A DNA stretch of 64,000 bases from Oscillospiraceae bacterium. GTDB taxonomy: Bacteria; Bacillota; Clostridia; Monoglobales; Monoglobaceae. This document shows, in pieces, positions 27,561 through 37,976 of the stretch (position 1 is its first letter; each line of letters begins with the position of its first letter). The notes below the pieces were generated by a model. The model saw only the letters and a program-made list of their open reading frames with translations. It had not been told where the DNA came from and ran no database searches. The DNA lies in NCBI GenBank assembly GCA_015068605.1, contig SVKF01000008.1, positions 16,725 to 80,724 of the forward strand, read 5' to 3'. A program made the position numbers and the translations under genes.

Positions 27561-27768
27561 TAACGGGAAAGGAACTTTCCCGTTAATCTCTCCTAAGCTT
27601 TGTGCATACACACGATTACTTACACTTGCATTATAACATTTAGGAAAATAAAGTCAATACAATTTTTAAAAAAAGATATTACAATTAAGTTACAATAAAA
27701 AAATTGCTATATATAATAAGGAAGAAATTTATATTATGCTTGATTTTACAATTTTTTTAAAATTTTAC

Positions 27769-27797
27769 TTGACAAACAAAAAGGCTTGTGATATAAT
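27769..27797 (+). promoter_or_regulatory. Promoter of rpoBC
   Basis: TTGACA (27769-27774), 17 bases, TATAAT (27792-27797). The leader to the rpoB start is about 245 bases, AT-rich, with no clear attenuator. Confidence 0.85.
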
Positions 27798-28051
27798 TTA
27801 TATCTATTATAGTGCGGTTTTTTGCGTTTTTCCCAAATGTTGGCAAAAAAAGGGGCGAATAAGCTAAATTTTAATGCTTTTCATTGTGTAAAACTAACAA
27901 ATTTTTATTAAATTCGCTTTAAAATTTCTCCACACGCACAAAAAAAGTTTTTATCAGTAAATTATTTATGTATTTTTTATACATTTTTATTCTTAAATGC
28001 GCAGTAAAATTACTGTTTTCCTGCGTAAATACACATTAGAGGTGATTGTTT

Positions 28052-31000
28052 ATGATTCATCCGGTCAAACTTGGAAGGAATACCCGAATGAGTTACGGTA
28101 AGATCAGAGAGGTTATTGATATGCCTAATCTTATCGAAATTCAGAAAAATTCCTATGATTGGTTCTTAGAGGAAGGGCTTAAGGAAGTCTTTCACGATGT
28201 ATCGCCTATAGCTGACTATGCCGGCAACCTTATGCTCGAATTTGTTGACTACAGGATTGATATGACACCAAAATACGACATTGAAGAATGTAAAGAAAGA
28301 GATGCGACTTATGCCGCTCCGCTTCGTGTTAAGGTTCGTCTCATCAACAAGGAAACAGGTGAAGTTAAAGAGCAGGAAATCTTTATGGGTGATTTCCCGA
28401 TTATGACTCCTTCGGGAACATTTATCATAAACGGTGCTGAACGTGTTATCGTCAGCCAGCTTGTCCGTGCCCCCAGTGTTTACTACACTCAGGAGTTTGA
28501 TAAGCTCGGTAAAAAGCTTTTTGCATCTCAGGTTATTCCTAACCGTGGTGCTTGGCTTGAATACGAAACCGACAGTAATGACCTCTTCTATGTCAGAATT
28601 GACAGAACAAGAAAAATTCCGATTACTGTTTTAATCCGTGCTTTGGGCTTCGGAACAAATCAGGAAATCTTAAATCTTTTCGGCGAGGATGAAAAGATTG
28701 TTGCAACCCTTACAAACAAGGACACAACAACCTCCGAGGAAGAAGGTCTTTTAGAGGTTTACAGAAAGCTCCGTCCGGGCGAACCGCCAACGGTTGAGAG
28801 CGCTAAAACTCTTCTTACAAATCTTTTCTTCGACCCAAGAAGATACGATTTGGCTCATGTTGGAAGATTTAAGTTTAATAAGAAGCTTTCATTGTCCGAC
28901 AGAATTGTGGGTCAGGTTTCGGCTGATACCATTGTTTCCGAAAAGACAGGTGAAATTCTTGTTACGGAAGGCGAAATGATTACAAAGGACATCGCCGCTG
29001 CCATTGAAAGAGAATGGATTAACACAATTAATATTAAAATTGACGATGAAGGAAAGACAACTAAGGTTATTTCAAATAACATGGTTGACCTTAAGAGCAT
29101 CGTTGACTATAACCCGAGAGATTACGGTATCAAGGAAAAGGTTCGAGTTTCCGTTCTTAACGAAATTCTCGCCCAGTATCCTGATGTTAACTCCGATGAG
29201 TTCAAAAAGGAAATTGAAGCCCGTCGTTATGAGCTTGTTCCAAGCCATATCACAATTGACGACATCATTGCATCTGTTTCCTATATGTGTAACGTTGCAC
29301 ACGAGGTTGGACACACAGACGATATCGACCATCTCGGCAACCGTCGTTTGAGATCTGTCGGTGAGCTTTTGCAGAACCAGTTCAGAATCGGTCTTGCAAG
29401 AATGGAAAGAGTTGTCAGAGAGAGAATGACAACCCAGGATTTAGACTCCATCACACCGCAGACTCTTATCAACATAAGACCGGTTACATCTGCAGTTAAG
29501 GAGTTCTTTGGTTCATCACAGCTTTCACAGTTTATGGATCAGATTAACCCACTCGGTGAGCTTACTCATAAGAGAAGACTCTCCGCCCTCGGTCCCGGTG
29601 GTCTTTCAAGAGACAGAGCAGGCTTTGAAGTTCGAGATGTTCACCATTCTCACTACGGCCGTATGTGTCCTATCGAAACACCTGAAGGTCCGAACATCGG
29701 TCTTATTAACTCACTCAGCGGCTTTGCTAAAGTAAACGAATACGGTTTCATTGAAGCGCCTTATCGTAAGGTTGACAAGGAAAACGGTATCGTTACAGAC
29801 GAAGTTGAATATATGACAGCTGACACCGAGGAAGGATTTTACATTGCACAGGCTAACGAAGAGCTTGGCGAAAACGGTGAATTCTTATCCTCAAAGGTTG
29901 TTACAAGATATAAAGACCAGTTCCTTGAAGTTCCTGCAGAGCCCGGAAATTGCCGTGTTGACTATATGGACGTTTCCCCGAGACAGGTTACATCAATCGC
30001 TACAGCTATGATTCCGTTCCTTGAGAACGACGATGCTAACCGTGCCCTCATGGGTTCTAACATGCAGCGTCAGGCTGTTCCGCTTCTTATTCCTGAATCC
30101 CCGATTATCGGTACAGGTATGGAATATAAAGCTGCAAGAGACTCCGGTGTTTGTGTTCTCGCAAAGAACGCAGGTACTGTTACAAAGGTTTCTGCAACTC
30201 ACATTGAAATCAAGACAGATTCCGGCGAAACAGATAAGTATAAGCTTATCAAGTTCACACGCTCCAACCAGGGTATGTGTATTAACCAGCGTCCTATCGT
30301 TGTTAAGGGCGAAAGAGTTGAAGCAGGTGACATTATCGCTGACGGTCCTTCAACAAAGAACGGTGAAATCGGTCTTGGCCGTAACATTCTTATCGGATTT
30401 ATGACCTGGGAAGGTTATAACTACGAGGATGCTATGCTTATTAACGAAAGACTTGTTAAAGAGGATATTTTAACCTCTATTCATATTGAAGAATACGAAC
30501 TTGAATCAAGAGATACAAAGCTCGGACCGGAAGAAATCACAAGAGATATTCCAAATGTTGGTGAAGATGCTCTCCGTGACCTTGACGAACGCGGAATTAT
30601 CCGTATCGGTGCTGAGGTTGAAAGCGGTGATATTCTTGTTGGTAAGGTTACACCAAAGGGTGAAACCGATTTAAGCTCCGAGGAAAGACTTCTTCGTGCT
30701 ATCTTCGGTGAAAAGGCAAGAGAAGTCCGTGACACATCTCTCCGTGTTCCTCACGGTGAATACGGTATCATCGTTGATGTTAAAGTGTTCACAAGAGAAA
30801 ACGGCGACGAGCTTCCGCCGGGAGTTAACCAGATTGTCAGATGTTACATCGCTCAGAAGAGAAAGATTTCTGTCGGCGATAAGATGGCCGGTCGTCACGG
30901 TAACAAGGGTGTTATTTCAAGAATTCTTCCTGAAGAGGATATGCCATTCCTTCCGGACGGAACTCCGCTCCAGATTGTTTTAAACCCTCTGGGCGTACCT

Positions 31001-31843
31001 TCCCGTATGAATATCGGTCAGGTTCTTGAAGTGCATTTGGGTTATGCCGCTAAAAAGCTTGGCTGGAAGGTTGCAACGCCTGTATTTGACGGTGCTAACG
31101 AGGCAGATATTGCCGAGGCTCTCGTTCAGGCAGGCTATGACAAAGACGGTAAGACAGTTCTTTATGATGGTAGAACAGGTGAAGCCTTTGATAACCGTGT
31201 TACGGTTGGATATATGCATATCTTAAAGCTTGCTCACTTGGTTGACGATAAGATTCACGCCCGCTCAACAGGACCTTACTCCCTCGTTACTCAGCAGCCA
31301 CTTGGTGGTAAAGCTCAGTTCGGTGGACAGAGATTCGGTGAAATGGAAGTTTGGGCTCTTGAGGCATACGGCGCAGCTTATACTCTTCAGGAAATCCTGA
31401 CGGTTAAGTCTGACGATGTTGTTGGTCGTGTTAAGACCTACGAAGCTATCGTTAAGGGTGAAAACATTCCAAAAGCAGGTGTTCCTGAATCCTTTAAGGT
31501 TCTTATCAAGGAGCTTCAGGGTCTTGCTCTTGATGTTAAGGTTCTTGACGGCAACGGCGACGAGGTTATCTTAAAAGAGCTTTCCGACGAAGATGATGAC
31601 GATATGCCAATCATCACAGACCTTGAAAAGGTTGAGGATGATGTCGACGGTGAAAACAAGGGTGCGTTTACTCTTAATGAGGACGATGACGACCTTGACG
31701 AAGACAGTATTCTCGACGATGATGAATACGATGATTTTAACGAACCTGATTTTAATGCTGAGGATATCGAAGCTGATTTTCTCTCGGTTGAAGAATTAGG
31801 CGAAGATGAGTTAGACGGCGACATTGAGGATGACGAGATTTAA
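28052..31843 (+). CDS. rpoB: DNA-directed RNA polymerase beta subunit
   Basis: 1263 residues. Start ATG 28052 after AGAGGTG; a TTG two codons earlier is less likely. The rifampicin-pocket region reads [26 protein letters not shown] text ([12 protein letters not shown], then [14 protein letters not shown]); [11 protein letters not shown] and the C-terminal [18 protein letters not shown] are diagnostic. After about residue 1170 there is an unusually acidic tail rich in Asp/Glu. The pocket shows the sensitive-type Asp, His and Ser residues. rplL is not upstream, so rpoBC has its own promoter. Confidence 0.98.
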   Translation: MIHPVKLGRNTRMSYGKIREVIDMPNLIEIQKNSYDWFLEEGLKEVFHDVSPIADYAGNLMLEFVDYRIDMTPKYDIEECKERDATYAAPLRVKVRLINKETGEVKEQEIFMGDFPIMTPSGTFIINGAERVIVSQLVRAPSVYYTQEFDKLGKKLFASQVIPNRGAWLEYETDSNDLFYVRIDRTRKIPITVLIRALGFGTNQEILNLFGEDEKIVATLTNKDTTTSEEEGLLEVYRKLRPGEPPTVESAKTLLTNLFFDPRRYDLAHVGRFKFNKKLSLSDRIVGQVSADTIVSEKTGEILVTEGEMITKDIAAAIEREWINTINIKIDDEGKTTKVISNNMVDLKSIVDYNPRDYGIKEKVRVSVLNEILAQYPDVNSDEFKKEIEARRYELVPSHITIDDIIASVSYMCNVAHEVGHTDDIDHLGNRRLRSVGELLQNQFRIGLARMERVVRERMTTQDLDSITPQTLINIRPVTSAVKEFFGSSQLSQFMDQINPLGELTHKRRLSALGPGGLSRDRAGFEVRDVHHSHYGRMCPIETPEGPNIGLINSLSGFAKVNEYGFIEAPYRKVDKENGIVTDEVEYMTADTEEGFYIAQANEELGENGEFLSSKVVTRYKDQFLEVPAEPGNCRVDYMDVSPRQVTSIATAMIPFLENDDANRALMGSNMQRQAVPLLIPESPIIGTGMEYKAARDSGVCVLAKNAGTVTKVSATHIEIKTDSGETDKYKLIKFTRSNQGMCINQRPIVVKGERVEAGDIIADGPSTKNGEIGLGRNILIGFMTWEGYNYEDAMLINERLVKEDILTSIHIEEYELESRDTKLGPEEITRDIPNVGEDALRDLDERGIIRIGAEVESGDILVGKVTPKGETDLSSEERLLRAIFGEKAREVRDTSLRVPHGEYGIIVDVKVFTRENGDELPPGVNQIVRCYIAQKRKISVGDKMAGRHGNKGVISRILPEEDMPFLPDGTPLQIVLNPLGVPSRMNIGQVLEVHLGYAAKKLGWKVATPVFDGANEADIAEALVQAGYDKDGKTVLYDGRTGEAFDNRVTVGYMHILKLAHLVDDKIHARSTGPYSLVTQQPLGGKAQFGGQRFGEMEVWALEAYGAAYTLQEILTVKSDDVVGRVKTYEAIVKGENIPKAGVPESFKVLIKELQGLALDVKVLDGNGDEVILKELSDEDDDDMPIITDLEKVEDDVDGENKGAFTLNEDDDDLDEDSILDDDEYDDFNEPDFNAEDIEADFLSVEELGEDELDGDIEDDEI

Positions 31844-31930
31844 TCACTCCCTCCTTTTTGTCGGCTTCCCGCCGCTCACAGCGGGAAGAAAACCGAAAAA
31901 ATTTTGTGAGCAGAAAGTCGAGTGTTCGTT

Positions 31931-34900
31931 ATGAGTGAATATCAAAATTTCGAAGCGATGCAAATTGGTCTTGCATCTCCCGAAAAAATCAGAGAATGGT
32001 CAAGAGGCGAAGTTAAAAAGCCTGAAACTATAAATTACAGAACATTAAAACCCGAAAAGGACGGTCTCTTCTGTGAGCGTATTTTCGGACCAACAAAAGA
32101 CTGGGAATGTCACTGCGGTAAGTATAAAAGAGTCCGTTATAAGGGTGTTGTTTGTGACCGCTGCGGCGTTGAAGTTACCCGCGCAAAAGTAAGACGCGAA
32201 AGAATGGGGCATATTGAGCTTGCCGCTCCTGTTTCTCATATCTGGTACTTCAAAGGTATCCCCAGCCGTATGGGACTTATCCTTGATATTTCCCCGCGTA
32301 TTCTTGAAAAAGTTTTATACTTTGCAGAATATGTTGTTATCGACCCGGGCAGAACTGACCTTATGCCTCATCAGGTCCTTAACGAAAAAGATTATCACGA
32401 GGCAATCGAGAAATATGGCGAAGGCTCTTTCCGTGCAGGAATGGGCGCTGAAGCTATCCTCGAGATGCTTCAAAGCATCGACCTTGACGCTCTTTATGAG
32501 GAGCTTAAGGAAGATTTAGATGGTGCTAAAGGGCAGAAAAAGGGCAAAACTATCAGACGTCTTGAAGTTGTTGAAGCATTCAGAATGTCCGGAAACAAGC
32601 CTGAATGGATGGTTATGACGGTTATCCCCGTTCTTCCTCCCGACATAAGACCTATGGTTCAGCTTGACGGCGGAAGATTTGCGACATCTGACCTTAACGA
32701 TTTATACAGACGAGTTATCAACAGAAACAACCGTCTTAAAAAGTTAATTGACTTAAATGCACCTGAAATTATTATCAGAAACGAAAAGAGAATGCTCCAG
32801 GAGGCTGTTGATGCTTTAATCGACAACGGTCGCCGTGGCAGACCTGTTACGGGTCCCGGAAACAGAGCATTAAAATCTCTTTCTGACCTTCTTAAAGGTA
32901 AGCAGGGTCGTTTCCGTCAGAACCTCCTCGGTAAGCGTGTTGACTATTCCGGTCGCAGTGTTATCGTTGTTGGTCCTGAACTTAAGATTTATCAGTGCGG
33001 TCTTCCAAAGAAAATGGCTCTTGAGCTTTTCAAGCCTTTCGTTATGAAAAAGCTTGTTAAGGACGGTCTCGCACATAACATTAAATCAGCCAAGAGAATG
33101 GTTGAGCGTGTTCGCCCTGAGGTTTGGGATGTTTTAGAGGAGGTTATCGGTGAACATCCGGTTCTCTTAAACCGTGCCCCCACACTTCACAGACTTGGTA
33201 TTCAGGCGTTTGAGCCTGTTCTGGTTGAGGGTAAGGCGCTTAAGCTTCATCCACTTGTTTGTACTGCGTTTAACGCCGACTTCGACGGTGACCAGATGGC
33301 TGTCCATCTTCCTCTTTCCGCCGAGGCTCAGGCTGAAGCAAGATTCTTGATGCTTTCAGCTAATAACTTGCTTAAGCCTCAGGATGGTAAACCTGTAACC
33401 GTTCCGACTCAGGATATGGTTCTCGGAAGTTACTATCTTACTATCAAAATCGACGGCGAAGAAGGAACAGGCAAGGTATTTAAATCCGAAGAAGAAGCTC
33501 TCATGGCTTATCAGAATGATGCTGTTGGACTTCATGCACCAATCAAAGTCAGAAAGACAGGTTTCTTTGGTGATAAGGAAATCACAAAGCTTATTGACGC
33601 AACCGTGGGTCAGCTTATTTTCAACAGTAAGATTCCTCAGAATTTGGGATTTGTTGACAGAACAAGCGAAGAAACAGCTTTAGACCTTGAAGTTACCTTT
33701 AAGGTTGATAAGAAAAAGCTTGGTCAGATTATTGACAAAAGCATCAAAATTCACGGTATCACAGAAACCGCAACCCTTCTTGATAATGTTAAGGCTATGG
33801 GCTTTAAATACTCAACAAGAGGTGCGATCACAGTATCCGTTGACGATATTATCATTCCTGAAGCTAAGCAGTATATCTTAAACGGTTTCAGCAAGGAAGA
33901 AGCTGAAAACCGCAACTGTGAAGCAGGTCAGTTCGCTCGTTATGTCAAGGGCAACAAGGCTGTTTATAAGGTTGATGCTTTATCCGATGAGGAAAAGTCT
34001 GCTCTTGAAGCGGATGGATACGAACTTGTTTATGAGGATTGTGCTCAAAAACGAGTTGACAAGATTGATAAACAATTCAGACGCGGTCTCTTTACCGACG
34101 AAGAAAGATATAATAAGGTTATTGATGTTTGGAACAGTGCGTCAGGTATGGTTACTGATGCCATGATGGAAAACCTTGATGAGCTTAACCCAATCTTTAT
34201 GATGGCTAACTCCGGTGCCCGTGGTAGCGTTAACCAGATTCGTCAGCTTGCCGCTATGCGTGGTCTTATGGCGGATACATCCGGTCGTCCTGTTGAAATT
34301 CCAATCAGAGCTAACTTCCGTGAAGGTCTTACAGTTCTTGAATACTTTATTTCAACTCACGGTGCTCGTAAAGGTCTTACCGATACAGCCCTCAGAACTG
34401 CCGACTCCGGTTACCTTACCCGTCGTCTCGTTGACGTATCTCAGGAAGTTATCGTTCGTGAAAAGGATTGCGGAACAAGAGATTATATTCTTGCAACTGC
34501 AATTACGGAAGGCAAGGAAATGATTGAGCCGCTTTCTGACAGATTAGAGGGCAGAACTGTTGCCGAAACAGTTGTTGACCCACAGACAGGCGAAGTTTTG
34601 GTTAACGAAAACGAAACAATCAATGCCGACCTTGCCAAAAAGATTGAAAAAGCAGGTATCACTGAAGTTAAAATCCGCAGTGTCCTCAAATGTCGCAGTA
34701 AGATTGGTGTTTGTGCTAAATGTTACGGATTCAACCTTGCAAGCGGTGACATTGTTGATGCCGGTGAAGCTGTTGGTATTATTGCCGCTCAGTCAATCGG
34801 TGAACCGGGTACACAGCTTACAATGAGAACATTCCATGCCGGCGGTGTTGCATCAGGCGACGATATCACACAGGGTCTCCCCCGTGTTGAGGAATTGTTT

Positions 34901-35620
34901 GAAGCAAGAAAGCCAAAGGGTCTCGCAATTATTGCTGAAATCGGTGGTAGAATTCAGATAAGCGATTCCAAGAAAAAGCGTGAGGTTATCGTTCTTAACG
35001 ATGAAACAGGCGAGGCTGTAACATACCTTATTCCTTATGGTTCAAGAATCAAGGTTACAGACGGTCAGATGATTGAAGCCGGTGATGAACTTACCGAAGG
35101 TAGCGTATATCCGCAGGATATTATGGCAATCAAGGGCTATACCGCTGTTCATGATTATCTCATCAAGGAAGTTCAGAAGGTTTACAGACTTCAGGGTGTT
35201 GATATCAACGATAAGCATATCGAAGTTATCGTTAGACAGATGATGCGTAAGGTTAGAATTGAGGCTGCAGGTGACACAGAATTCTTAACAGGCTCACTTG
35301 TTGACAGATATGAACTCGAAAGAGAAAATATGAAGATGGAAGCTCAAGGCCTTGAAAAGGCAGTTGCAAGCGATGTTTTAATGGGTATCACTAAAGCCGC
35401 TCTCGCAACAGACTCCTTCCTCTCTGCCGCTTCCTTCCAGGAAACAACAAGAGTTTTAACCGATGCGGCAATCAAAGGAAAGAAAGACCCACTTATCGGT
35501 CTTAAGGAAAATGTTATTATCGGTAAGCTTGTTCCTGCCGGAACAGGTATGCCGGAATACAGCGGAATCTATGTTCAGGCAAATGAGAACGAAGAAATCG
35601 CTTCCGCCCTTTCCGAATAA
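31931..35620 (+). CDS. rpoC: DNA-directed RNA polymerase beta' subunit
   Basis: 1229 residues. Start taken at ATG 31931 ([10 protein letters not shown]); a GTG at 31922 is an alternative, and neither has a strong ribosome binding site. The N-terminal zinc site [20 protein letters not shown], the catalytic [12 protein letters not shown] with three aspartates, and the second zinc site [13 protein letters not shown] are all visible. Follows rpoB by 87 bases, same transcript. Confidence 0.98.
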   Translation: MSEYQNFEAMQIGLASPEKIREWSRGEVKKPETINYRTLKPEKDGLFCERIFGPTKDWECHCGKYKRVRYKGVVCDRCGVEVTRAKVRRERMGHIELAAPVSHIWYFKGIPSRMGLILDISPRILEKVLYFAEYVVIDPGRTDLMPHQVLNEKDYHEAIEKYGEGSFRAGMGAEAILEMLQSIDLDALYEELKEDLDGAKGQKKGKTIRRLEVVEAFRMSGNKPEWMVMTVIPVLPPDIRPMVQLDGGRFATSDLNDLYRRVINRNNRLKKLIDLNAPEIIIRNEKRMLQEAVDALIDNGRRGRPVTGPGNRALKSLSDLLKGKQGRFRQNLLGKRVDYSGRSVIVVGPELKIYQCGLPKKMALELFKPFVMKKLVKDGLAHNIKSAKRMVERVRPEVWDVLEEVIGEHPVLLNRAPTLHRLGIQAFEPVLVEGKALKLHPLVCTAFNADFDGDQMAVHLPLSAEAQAEARFLMLSANNLLKPQDGKPVTVPTQDMVLGSYYLTIKIDGEEGTGKVFKSEEEALMAYQNDAVGLHAPIKVRKTGFFGDKEITKLIDATVGQLIFNSKIPQNLGFVDRTSEETALDLEVTFKVDKKKLGQIIDKSIKIHGITETATLLDNVKAMGFKYSTRGAITVSVDDIIIPEAKQYILNGFSKEEAENRNCEAGQFARYVKGNKAVYKVDALSDEEKSALEADGYELVYEDCAQKRVDKIDKQFRRGLFTDEERYNKVIDVWNSASGMVTDAMMENLDELNPIFMMANSGARGSVNQIRQLAAMRGLMADTSGRPVEIPIRANFREGLTVLEYFISTHGARKGLTDTALRTADSGYLTRRLVDVSQEVIVREKDCGTRDYILATAITEGKEMIEPLSDRLEGRTVAETVVDPQTGEVLVNENETINADLAKKIEKAGITEVKIRSVLKCRSKIGVCAKCYGFNLASGDIVDAGEAVGIIAAQSIGEPGTQLTMRTFHAGGVASGDDITQGLPRVEELFEARKPKGLAIIAEIGGRIQISDSKKKREVIVLNDETGEAVTYLIPYGSRIKVTDGQMIEAGDELTEGSVYPQDIMAIKGYTAVHDYLIKEVQKVYRLQGVDINDKHIEVIVRQMMRKVRIEAAGDTEFLTGSLVDRYELERENMKMEAQGLEKAVASDVLMGITKAALATDSFLSAASFQETTRVLTDAAIKGKKDPLIGLKENVIIGKLVPAGTGMPEYSGIYVQANENEEIASALSE

Positions 35621-35633
35621 TAATTTGCATTAT

Positions 35634-35666
35634 AAAAAGGATGTTCGAAATGAACATCCTTTTTTG
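35634..35666 (+). terminator. rpoBC terminator
   Basis: AAAAAGGATGTTCG/TGAACATCCTTTTTT stem directly after rpoC with a T-run. Confidence 0.9.
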
Positions 35667-35667
35667 A

Positions 35668-35720
35668 CACCTCATCAGTCACCTGTCGGCGACCAAACTT
35701 ACGGCGAATGAAGTGTTATG
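35668..35720. repeat. Dispersed repeat R2, short copy
   Basis: CACCTCATCAGTCACCTGTC at the left and GGCGAATGAAGTG at the right; the centre of longer copies is missing. Confidence 0.6.
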
Positions 35721-35727
35721 TAGGAAA

Positions 35728-36129
35728 TTATTTGCGTCTTCCACAGCCGTTGCAATAAGGAGCACTTTTCTTATTTTTTCTTCCGCAACTTCCACATATC
35801 CACCCATCGGTATTTAACACATCCTTTTCACTTGCATCTTTTTCATGCGCTAAAGCCGATAAGGAATAGTTTGGAGTCTCTGATTTTCTGCTTTCAATAT
35901 CACAGACCTTATCAACAAGTTCTCCAAAACCATATATAACAAGGTGGCTAATCCATATAAAAAGTGTACCAAAAATCAGCATAATTGCACCTAAAGCAAT
36001 AAATATTTCATTTTCGTCATCAAGTCCGAATAAAAGCAAAGATCCTCCTCCTAATACATTTGCTATTATTTCCAATATGCAAAATGCTTCTGTCACGCCT
36101 TTAATCTTTTTACCAATCTCATTAAACAC
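35728..36129 (-). CDS. Small membrane protein with C-terminal zinc ribbon
   Basis: 133 residues. Two membrane segments (about residues 15-35 and 42-65), a soluble linker, and a C-terminal zinc ribbon CGSCGRKNKKSAPYCNGCG with four cysteines. Start taken as GTG 36129 because AGGAGG ends eight bases before it; a GTG at 36138 overlaps that site. No function known. It is the first gene after a structured RNA (36150-36316) whose terminator is 14 bases before the ribosome binding site. Confidence 0.7.
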   Translation of the reverse strand: MFNEIGKKIKGVTEAFCILEIIANVLGGGSLLLFGLDDENEIFIALGAIMLIFGTLFIWISHLVIYGFGELVDKVCDIESRKSETPNYSLSALAHEKDASEKDVLNTDGWICGSCGRKNKKSAPYCNGCGRRK

Positions 36130-36149
36130 ATCTCTCACCTCCTTTTTTC

Positions 36150-36316
36150 TTTAAAATAAAAAATGCACCAACCGAAGTCAGTGCATAAAAACACATTCTC
36201 CGATTGCTGCGACACAACTTTTTAAAGAACCACAATAGGATACCAAAATAGAGGACGTGTTTTTGGCAAAAAAACACTCCTACAATGATTCTTTAACTAT
36301 TCAGTTATGTCGCAAT
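36150..36316 (-). ncRNA. Structured rod RNA with terminator, copy 1
   Basis: Minus strand. GCGACA (36308-36313) pairs with TGTCGC (36209-36214); the stem continues with AACT/AGTT, TTAAAGAA/TTCTTTAA and CA/TG. It encloses AGGAGTGTTTTT/AAAAACACGTCCT and a second TATCCTATTG that can replace the first TCCT. Then comes AATCGGAG, which can pair with CTTCGGTT inside the terminator TGCACTGAC-TTCG-GTTGGTGCA plus six T (36158-36185). Shares its 3' module with the RNA at 45352. Class not recognised. Confidence 0.7.
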
Positions 36317-36320
36317 ATTT

Positions 36321-36349
36321 ATTATATCACATATTCGACAAAATATCAA
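36321..36349 (-). promoter_or_regulatory. Promoter of rod RNA copy 1
   Basis: Minus strand TTGATA (36344-36349), 17 bases, TATAAT (36321-36326), followed by the GCGACA stem about seven bases on. Confidence 0.75.
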
Positions 36350-36359
36350 TAGTTTTTTT

Positions 36360-36376
36360 CACCTCATCAGTCACCC
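36360..36376. repeat. R2 end fragment between the divergent RNA promoters
   Basis: CACCTCATCAGTCACCC, the left end of R2, lies between the two divergent rod-RNA promoters. Confidence 0.55.
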
Positions 36377-36440
36377 AATTGTCAAGGCAAAAAGAGTTTT
36401 TATTTGAATATCAGTTTTATGTGATTATGTGTAAAAACTA

Positions 36441-36469
36441 TTTACAATTGGAAATAGTTATGTTATAAT
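36441..36469 (+). promoter_or_regulatory. Promoter of rod RNA copy 2
   Basis: TTTACA (36441-36446), 17 bases, TATAAT (36464-36469); about 90 bases around it match 11785-11870. Confidence 0.75.
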
Positions 36470-36473
36470 AATA

Positions 36474-36655
36474 GTGCGAAACAAAATTGAATAATAGTTG
36501 CGTTAGGTGTTTTTTCCTTTGGTAAAAACGCACCTTTATTAATTGCACCTATGTGACTATTATAAAAGATTTTGTTTCGCGACAAAGTGCGTTTTTCGAG
36601 CGCAGTTTGACTGCGCTTTTTTTAGTTAAACGCACTAACGCACTATGTCGCCAAA
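36474..36655 (+). ncRNA. Structured rod RNA with terminator, copy 2
   Basis: GCGAAACAAAAT (36476-36487) pairs with ATTTTGTTTCGC (36569-36580), then ATAATAGT with ACTATTAT. Inside are AGGTG-TTTTT/AAAAA-CG-CACCT and a second CACCTATG that competes for AGGTG. GCGACAAAGTGCG (36579-36591) can pair with CGCACTATGTCGC (36639-36651) around the terminator AGCGCAGT/ACTGCGCT plus T-run (36599-36623). No gene follows on this strand, so it would be a free RNA. Same plan as copies 1 and 3. Confidence 0.7.
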
Positions 36656-36671
36656 ACAAATCAAAAAACTT

Positions 36672-36701
36672 GCAAAAGGACGGCTCACGCCGTCCTTTTG
36701 C
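36672..36701 (+). terminator. Terminator hairpin after rod RNA copy 2
   Basis: GCAAAAGGACGGC/GCCGTCCTTTTGC, the same core as the rplL terminator. Confidence 0.75.
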
Positions 36702-36781
36702 ATCAGACTACCGACAAACCCACCTGAAAATGGTGGGTTTGTCAGTGGTCTGATGCCCTCCTTTACACAGGGAGGGCTTTA
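36701..36781. terminator. Two further strong hairpins
   Basis: CATCAGAC/GTCTGATG enclosing GACAAACCCACC/GGTGGGTTTGTC (36701-36755), then GCCCTCC/GGAGGGC with TTT (36755-36781). They separate the RNA locus from the converging gene. Confidence 0.7.
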
Positions 36782-36791
36782 TAGCGTGCTG

Positions 36792-37400
36792 TTAATCAGA
36801 CTTTTTTAATCTTATATTCAACGAATTTGCCTTTTCTTCAAATTCTTCATAGGAAATATGCAAAAGCTTATTTTTCAGTTCTTCGTCAAGAACATATTTT
36901 TTCTTACTGAAACACCATTCTCCTATATACCTGTTTTCCTCAGGAGAAAATCTTACAGCGATATAAAAGGCATTTCCTATCCTTCCTCCCCCGATACCAA
37001 CCGCACCGGCATGGAAAACATCAATCATTCCGTAGCTCTCTCCGCACCAGAATTTATATATGTAAGAATCGCCGTGTTCGTCAGCACCCTCACGGGCAAC
37101 CTTTCTTAATAAATAAGATTCGATAATTATATAGTTTTTTGGTGCATATTTCGTATTTTTAAGCTTTTTATATCCTTTAATAGTGGAATGAATCATTCCG
37201 CCAAGAATGAATATGGAAAAGAGCCACAAGAAAACCTGAATATAGATTTTTTCATTATATATCTTATTGAAAACATAGCTTCCGCAAATTATCAAAATGA
37301 AACCGACAGAAGCTATTGTCATACCGATTAAATATGATTTCAGGTTTTTAGCAGTCATACCTTCCAGTCTTGCCCGATTCAACATCTTCCTTTTCACCAA
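36792..37400 (-). CDS. Hypothetical membrane protein, two spans
   Basis: 202 residues: a basic N-terminus, two membrane segments (about 25-45 and 57-77), then a soluble domain with Trp/Tyr-rich motifs (DSYIYKFWCGESYGMIDVFHAG, shortened here as YKFWCGESYG) and a Lys-rich end. Family not recognised. GTG or ATG starts near 37400 are both possible. No operon partner. Confidence 0.6.
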   Translation of the reverse strand: MVKRKMLNRARLEGMTAKNLKSYLIGMTIASVGFILIICGSYVFNKIYNEKIYIQVFLWLFSIFILGGMIHSTIKGYKKLKNTKYAPKNYIIIESYLLRKVAREGADEHGDSYIYKFWCGESYGMIDVFHAGAVGIGGGRIGNAFYIAVRFSPEENRYIGEWCFSKKKYVLDEELKNKLLHISYEEFEEKANSLNIRLKKSD

Positions 37401-37433
37401 ATCACCTCATAGAAATTATTTCATATTCAAAAA

Positions 37434-37700
37434 CACCTCATCAGTCAGCTTGCGATGTGCTGCTTGAGTGACACCTCACCACCGCCTTCGGCGGAGCTGT
37501 CTCGGCTCTCGCCTCGGTCAGCGGTAAACGATTGTCACCGGCAATCACCACCCTCAAGGAGAAGCCTTTGGGGCAATCCCTCAGTTCTCGCCTTGGTCGG
37601 CGATAAACGCTTGCCACCGGCAAGCATCGCCCCTTAAGGGGAAGCCTTTGGGCAATCCCTCAGTCACTTCGTGACAGCTCCCTGATGCTATAAGGAGCTG
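37434..37700. repeat. Dispersed repeat R2, compound copy
   Basis: Starts CACCTCATCAGTCAGC (37434), restarts CACCTCACCACCGCC (37471), and includes two CTCAAGGAGAAGCCTTTGGG-type blocks and CTCAGTCACTTCGTGACAGC. It looks like two or three R2 units inserted into each other. The remaining 37700-37814 holds the hairpin GGACAGATG/CATCTGTCC (37714-37735) and nothing else. Confidence 0.7.
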
Positions 37701-37814
37701 AGTTTTGATATTCGGACAGATGATAGCATCTGTCCCTACAATAAGAAATTTCAATTTGATATTTACACAAGGACGAGCCGGTGTTACAGAAAACAGAGTT
37801 ATGTGAAAAGCTTT

Positions 37815-37964
37815 TTACTGTTGATTTTTACTTTCTTTTCGGGCTGTAATTTTTGATAAAACCGTTGTCAAAATAATTATAACGCCCATAACGCCGACAA
37901 TCCCGAGCATTCCCATTCCCATATACTTAAGATTTTCAACAAAATTCCATAAATTTATTCCCAT
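37815..37964 (-). CDS. OadG/gamma-like small subunit of a Na+-pumping decarboxylase
   Basis: 49 residues read from ATG (complement 37962-37964) to TAA (37815-37817). One membrane segment (MGMLGIVGVMGVIIILTTVL) followed by a basic tail, as in OadG/MmdD-type small subunits that stabilise the complex. AGGAGG precedes the start, which is 12 bases after the beta-subunit gene. Confidence 0.65.
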   Translation of the reverse strand: MGINLWNFVENLKYMGMGMLGIVGVMGVIIILTTVLSKITARKESKNQQ

Positions 37965-37976
37965 AACTATAACCTC

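Noticed and set aside
36150..36655. Firm assignment of the rod RNAs to 6S RNA
   Set aside because: The size is near, but no large central bubble is seen, and two copies lead into genes through a terminator switch.
36553..36753. 66-codon plus-strand frame across the rod RNA and terminators
   Set aside because: It crosses three terminator hairpins and has no ribosome binding site.
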